Shown here piece after piece: positions 62,114 to 64,000 of a stretch of 64,000 nucleotides of DNA. Position 1 is the stretch's first letter; each line of letters begins with the position of its first letter. This DNA is from Tetmemena sp. SeJ-2015. Lineage: Eukaryota > Ciliophora > Spirotrichea > Sporadotrichida > Oxytrichidae. Location of the stretch: contig JAJKFJ010020682.1 of assembly GCA_027382625.1 (NCBI GenBank), forward strand, positions 1-64,000. Direction: 5' to 3'. A program made the translations under genes and the position numbers. The notes beneath the pieces are model-generated. The model was not told the DNA's origin, ran no database searches, and saw nothing but the letters and a program-made list of their open reading frames with translations.

Positions 62114-63250
62114 ATGGAAACGAGTTTGACATATCAAAATTATTTTCAGCGCCGCAGCGCTTTTGATTGGATCTATGCTGCATTGCTGTGCGCGGGTGCT
62201 TTTTTTGCGTTTCATCGTTACGGCCAGCACATGGATATTTACGAAGAAGCGATTTTGCTTTTGAGTGCGCCGACCTTTGCTTGGTTAGGATGGAATTGGA
62301 AACCAATGCGTGCCTTGATGATCGTCTTGGCAGTGCTATCACTATTTGCAATTTCTCAATATGCAGGTTCATTAGATCTAGCAAACAAGAAGTTCTTCTT
62401 GAAGTACTTACTCTCAAGTCAGTCTGCGATTTTGTGGATGAGTACTTTCTTTGTGTTATCGACTTTCTTCTATTGGGGTGGTTTGATTTTGCGCTCTGAT
62501 TTTGGCGCATCAGTTGGATCAGGCTTATGTTGGGCAGCGGTAGTAATGGGCTTCACAGGCTTGTTGGTACGTTGGTATGAGTCTTATTTGATTGGGCCAG
62601 ATGTTGGTCATATTCCGGTTTCGAATTTGTATGAAGTGTTCATCTTGTTTTCTATGATTACTGCCTTGTTTTACTTGTATTACGAGGAGAGTTATGGAAC
62701 GCGTCAGTTGGGTGCGTTCGTCTTATTGGTGATTTCAGCAGCGGTCGCGTTTTTGTTGTGGTACACCGTGAGTCGCGATGCAGCAGAAATTCAGCCTCTA
62801 GTGCCTGCGTTACAAAGCTGGTGGATGAAAATTCACGTGCCGGCTAACTTTATTGGTTATGGTACTTTCTCCTTAGCTGCGATGGTTGGCGTTGCCTATT
62901 TGTTTAAATCGAAAGGGATGCTGCAAGATCGTTTGCCTAGTCTTGAGGTGTTGGATGATGTGATGTACAAAGCGATTGCAGTTGGTTTTGCTTTCTTCAC
63001 GATCGCGACGATTTTAGGCGCATTATGGGCGGCCGAGGCATGGGGTGGTTATTGGTCATGGGACCCAAAAGAAACGTGGGCTTTAATCGTTTGGCTCAAT
63101 TATGCTGCATGGTTGCATATGCGCTTAATGAAAGGACTCCGTGGTCAGGTAGCTGCGTGGTGGGCAATCGTAGGTCTGTTGGTCACGACCTTTGCCTTCT
63201 TAGGCGTTAATATGTTCTTATCTGGATTGCATTCATACGGCGCCCTGTAA
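62114..63250 (+). CDS. ccsB: Cytochrome c biogenesis protein CcsB (CcsA/ResC family)
   Basis: A 378-residue membrane protein with about eight helices that handles haem with ResB. The tryptophan-rich haem motif reads WGGYWSWDPKETWALIVW (about 310-327), with flanking conserved His in KIHVPANFIGYG and FLSGLHSYG. The ATG at 62,114 (METSLTYQNYF) is preferred to the longer frame from 62,063. It follows resB and ends before a terminator. Confidence 0.95.
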   Translation: METSLTYQNYFQRRSAFDWIYAALLCAGAFFAFHRYGQHMDIYEEAILLLSAPTFAWLGWNWKPMRALMIVLAVLSLFAISQYAGSLDLANKKFFLKYLLSSQSAILWMSTFFVLSTFFYWGGLILRSDFGASVGSGLCWAAVVMGFTGLLVRWYESYLIGPDVGHIPVSNLYEVFILFSMITALFYLYYEESYGTRQLGAFVLLVISAAVAFLLWYTVSRDAAEIQPLVPALQSWWMKIHVPANFIGYGTFSLAAMVGVAYLFKSKGMLQDRLPSLEVLDDVMYKAIAVGFAFFTIATILGALWAAEAWGGYWSWDPKETWALIVWLNYAAWLHMRLMKGLRGQVAAWWAIVGLLVTTFAFLGVNMFLSGLHSYGAL

Positions 63251-63270
63251 TTTATTGCTAAATCATATAG

Positions 63271-63309
63271 AAGCGGCACAAGCATTTTAGTTTGTGCCGC
63301 TTTTTCTTT
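63271..63309 (+). terminator. Terminator after ccsB
   Basis: An 11-bp stem AAGCGGCACAA / TTGTGCCGCTT (63,271-63,281 with 63,292-63,302), then TTTCTTT. Confidence 0.9.
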
Positions 63310-63463
63310 GGCTATTCATCCAGTGTTTGCTGAAAGGGTCAATTTGAACCGTTACGCTAGAAACTTTCTGTTTTCTGTAAGGTTCAAACCGAATTCTCGA
63401 CTTATGAGACACTAAGCAAGTTCAAATCAAGTTGCGTTAATGTGCATTTAAAAAGGAGTCATT

Positions 63464-64000
63464 ATGCGTATGCCTTTTCAGCAATATGGTGATCAGCCAC
63501 CCACTGCTTCAGAAATTACACCGCGCGTCATTGTTGAATCGCGTCGTGATTTCATGCGACAGCTAGCAGTCGGTTCTGTGGCAAGTGCTGCAGTACTTGA
63601 AATGCTACAGCGTGAGGCGTTTGCGCAAAATCCTAGCGCGCAAAAATTAGCCGCTGCAGTCAACTCCAACTATTTGATATTGGACAAAAAGACTTCGTAC
63701 AAGGATGCGACAACTTATAACAATTTTTATGAATTTGGTACTGACAAGGCAGACCCTGCAGAGAATGCAGACAGCTTAAAGACGCGTCCATGGACTGTGA
63801 CGATCGAAGGTGAAGTGAAAAAATCTGTTACTTTGGATTTGGATAGTTTATTAAAGTTGGCGCCTTTGGAAGAGCGTGTGTATCGCTTGCGATGTGTTGA
63901 AGGGTGGTCGATGGTGATTCCTTGGATTGGTTACTCCTTATCTAATCTATTAAAGAAAGTTGAGCCAACAGGAAATGCACGTTATGTTGAGTTCATCTCT
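63464..64000 (+). CDS. msrP: MsrP (YedY) molybdoenzyme, methionine sulfoxide reductase subunit, 5' part
   Basis: The first 179 codons of the periplasmic molybdopterin enzyme that repairs oxidised methionines; the gene runs off the window end. A Tat signal [13 protein letters not shown] (about 26-38) ends near FAQNPSA. The molybdenum-ligand Cys lies in [15 protein letters not shown] strong AAGGAG site 5 bases upstream supports the ATG at 63,464. The heme partner msrQ would be expected downstream, outside the window. Confidence 0.95.
   Translation, partial: MRMPFQQYGDQPPTASEITPRVIVESRRDFMRQLAVGSVASAAVLEMLQREAFAQNPSAQKLAAAVNSNYLILDKKTSYKDATTYNNFYEFGTDKADPAENADSLKTRPWTVTIEGEVKKSVTLDLDSLLKLAPLEERVYRLRCVEGWSMVIPWIGYSLSNLLKKVEPTGNARYVEFIS

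Overview
The window reads as a betaproteobacterium of the order Burkholderiales, most likely an Oxalobacteraceae relative of Undibacterium or Herminiimonas. That is inference from protein content, gene order (minCDE, lipA-lipB-ybeD, prfA-hemA, the str/S10/spc/alpha ribosomal clusters, hemB-engB-cytochrome c4-resB-ccsB-msrP) and a host GC that looks like 46-50%. No rRNA, tRNA, CRISPR array, transposase or phage gene was found.

Layout. 0-3.6 kb: a palindromic intergenic repeat, a BKACE/Kce-type enzyme, a periplasmic ClpP-like protein and prfA. 3.8-12.5 kb: hemA, a CHASE2 histidine kinase with a FecR/LysM protein and an OmpR-type regulator, then minCDE. 12.8-13.8 kb: two paralogous arginine-rich small proteins. 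13.9-16.2 kb: lipA, lipB, a small gene and ybeD. 16.5-19.5 kb: a membrane set DUF2157/DUF4401/GDYXXLXY. 19.6-24.6 kb: dacC, a broken hydrolase, a [2Fe-2S] thioredoxin-like protein, a VanZ protein, and the end of an MCE/ABC lipid-transport operon. 24.6-32.4 kb: about 7.8 kb with no recognisable gene. 32.5-52.3 kb: rpsL to rplQ, the standard ribosomal protein super-cluster with fusA, tuf, secY, infA and rpoA. 52.5-64 kb: dsbD, sbcB, corA, hemB, a candidate small RNA, engB, a dihaem cytochrome c, resB, ccsB and the start of msrP. ResB and CcsB form the System II cytochrome c assembly machinery, which fits the neighbouring cytochrome and the DsbD thiol reductant.

Two things dominate the reading of this window. 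First, about twenty genes, most of them essential (hemA, hemB, fusA, rplB, rplC, rplD, rplE, rplF, rplR, rplX, engB and others), carry short garbled patches or one-base indels that break the frame, while the protein resumes correctly on the other side. A living cell could not tolerate this, so I read it as consensus or assembly error. Second, the 7.8 kb gene-free block starts in the middle of an MCE gene and ends just before the rpsL promoter, exactly where rpoB/rpoC normally lie. It has random-like ORF lengths and a falling GC content. I see no credible new biological system in it; a scaffolding or fill artefact is the leading explanation. Candidates with some biological interest are a small RNA with a forward terminator between hemB and engB, the arginine-rich paralog pair, a palindromic repeat present twice in the ribosomal locus, and the FecR/CHASE2/response-regulator set.
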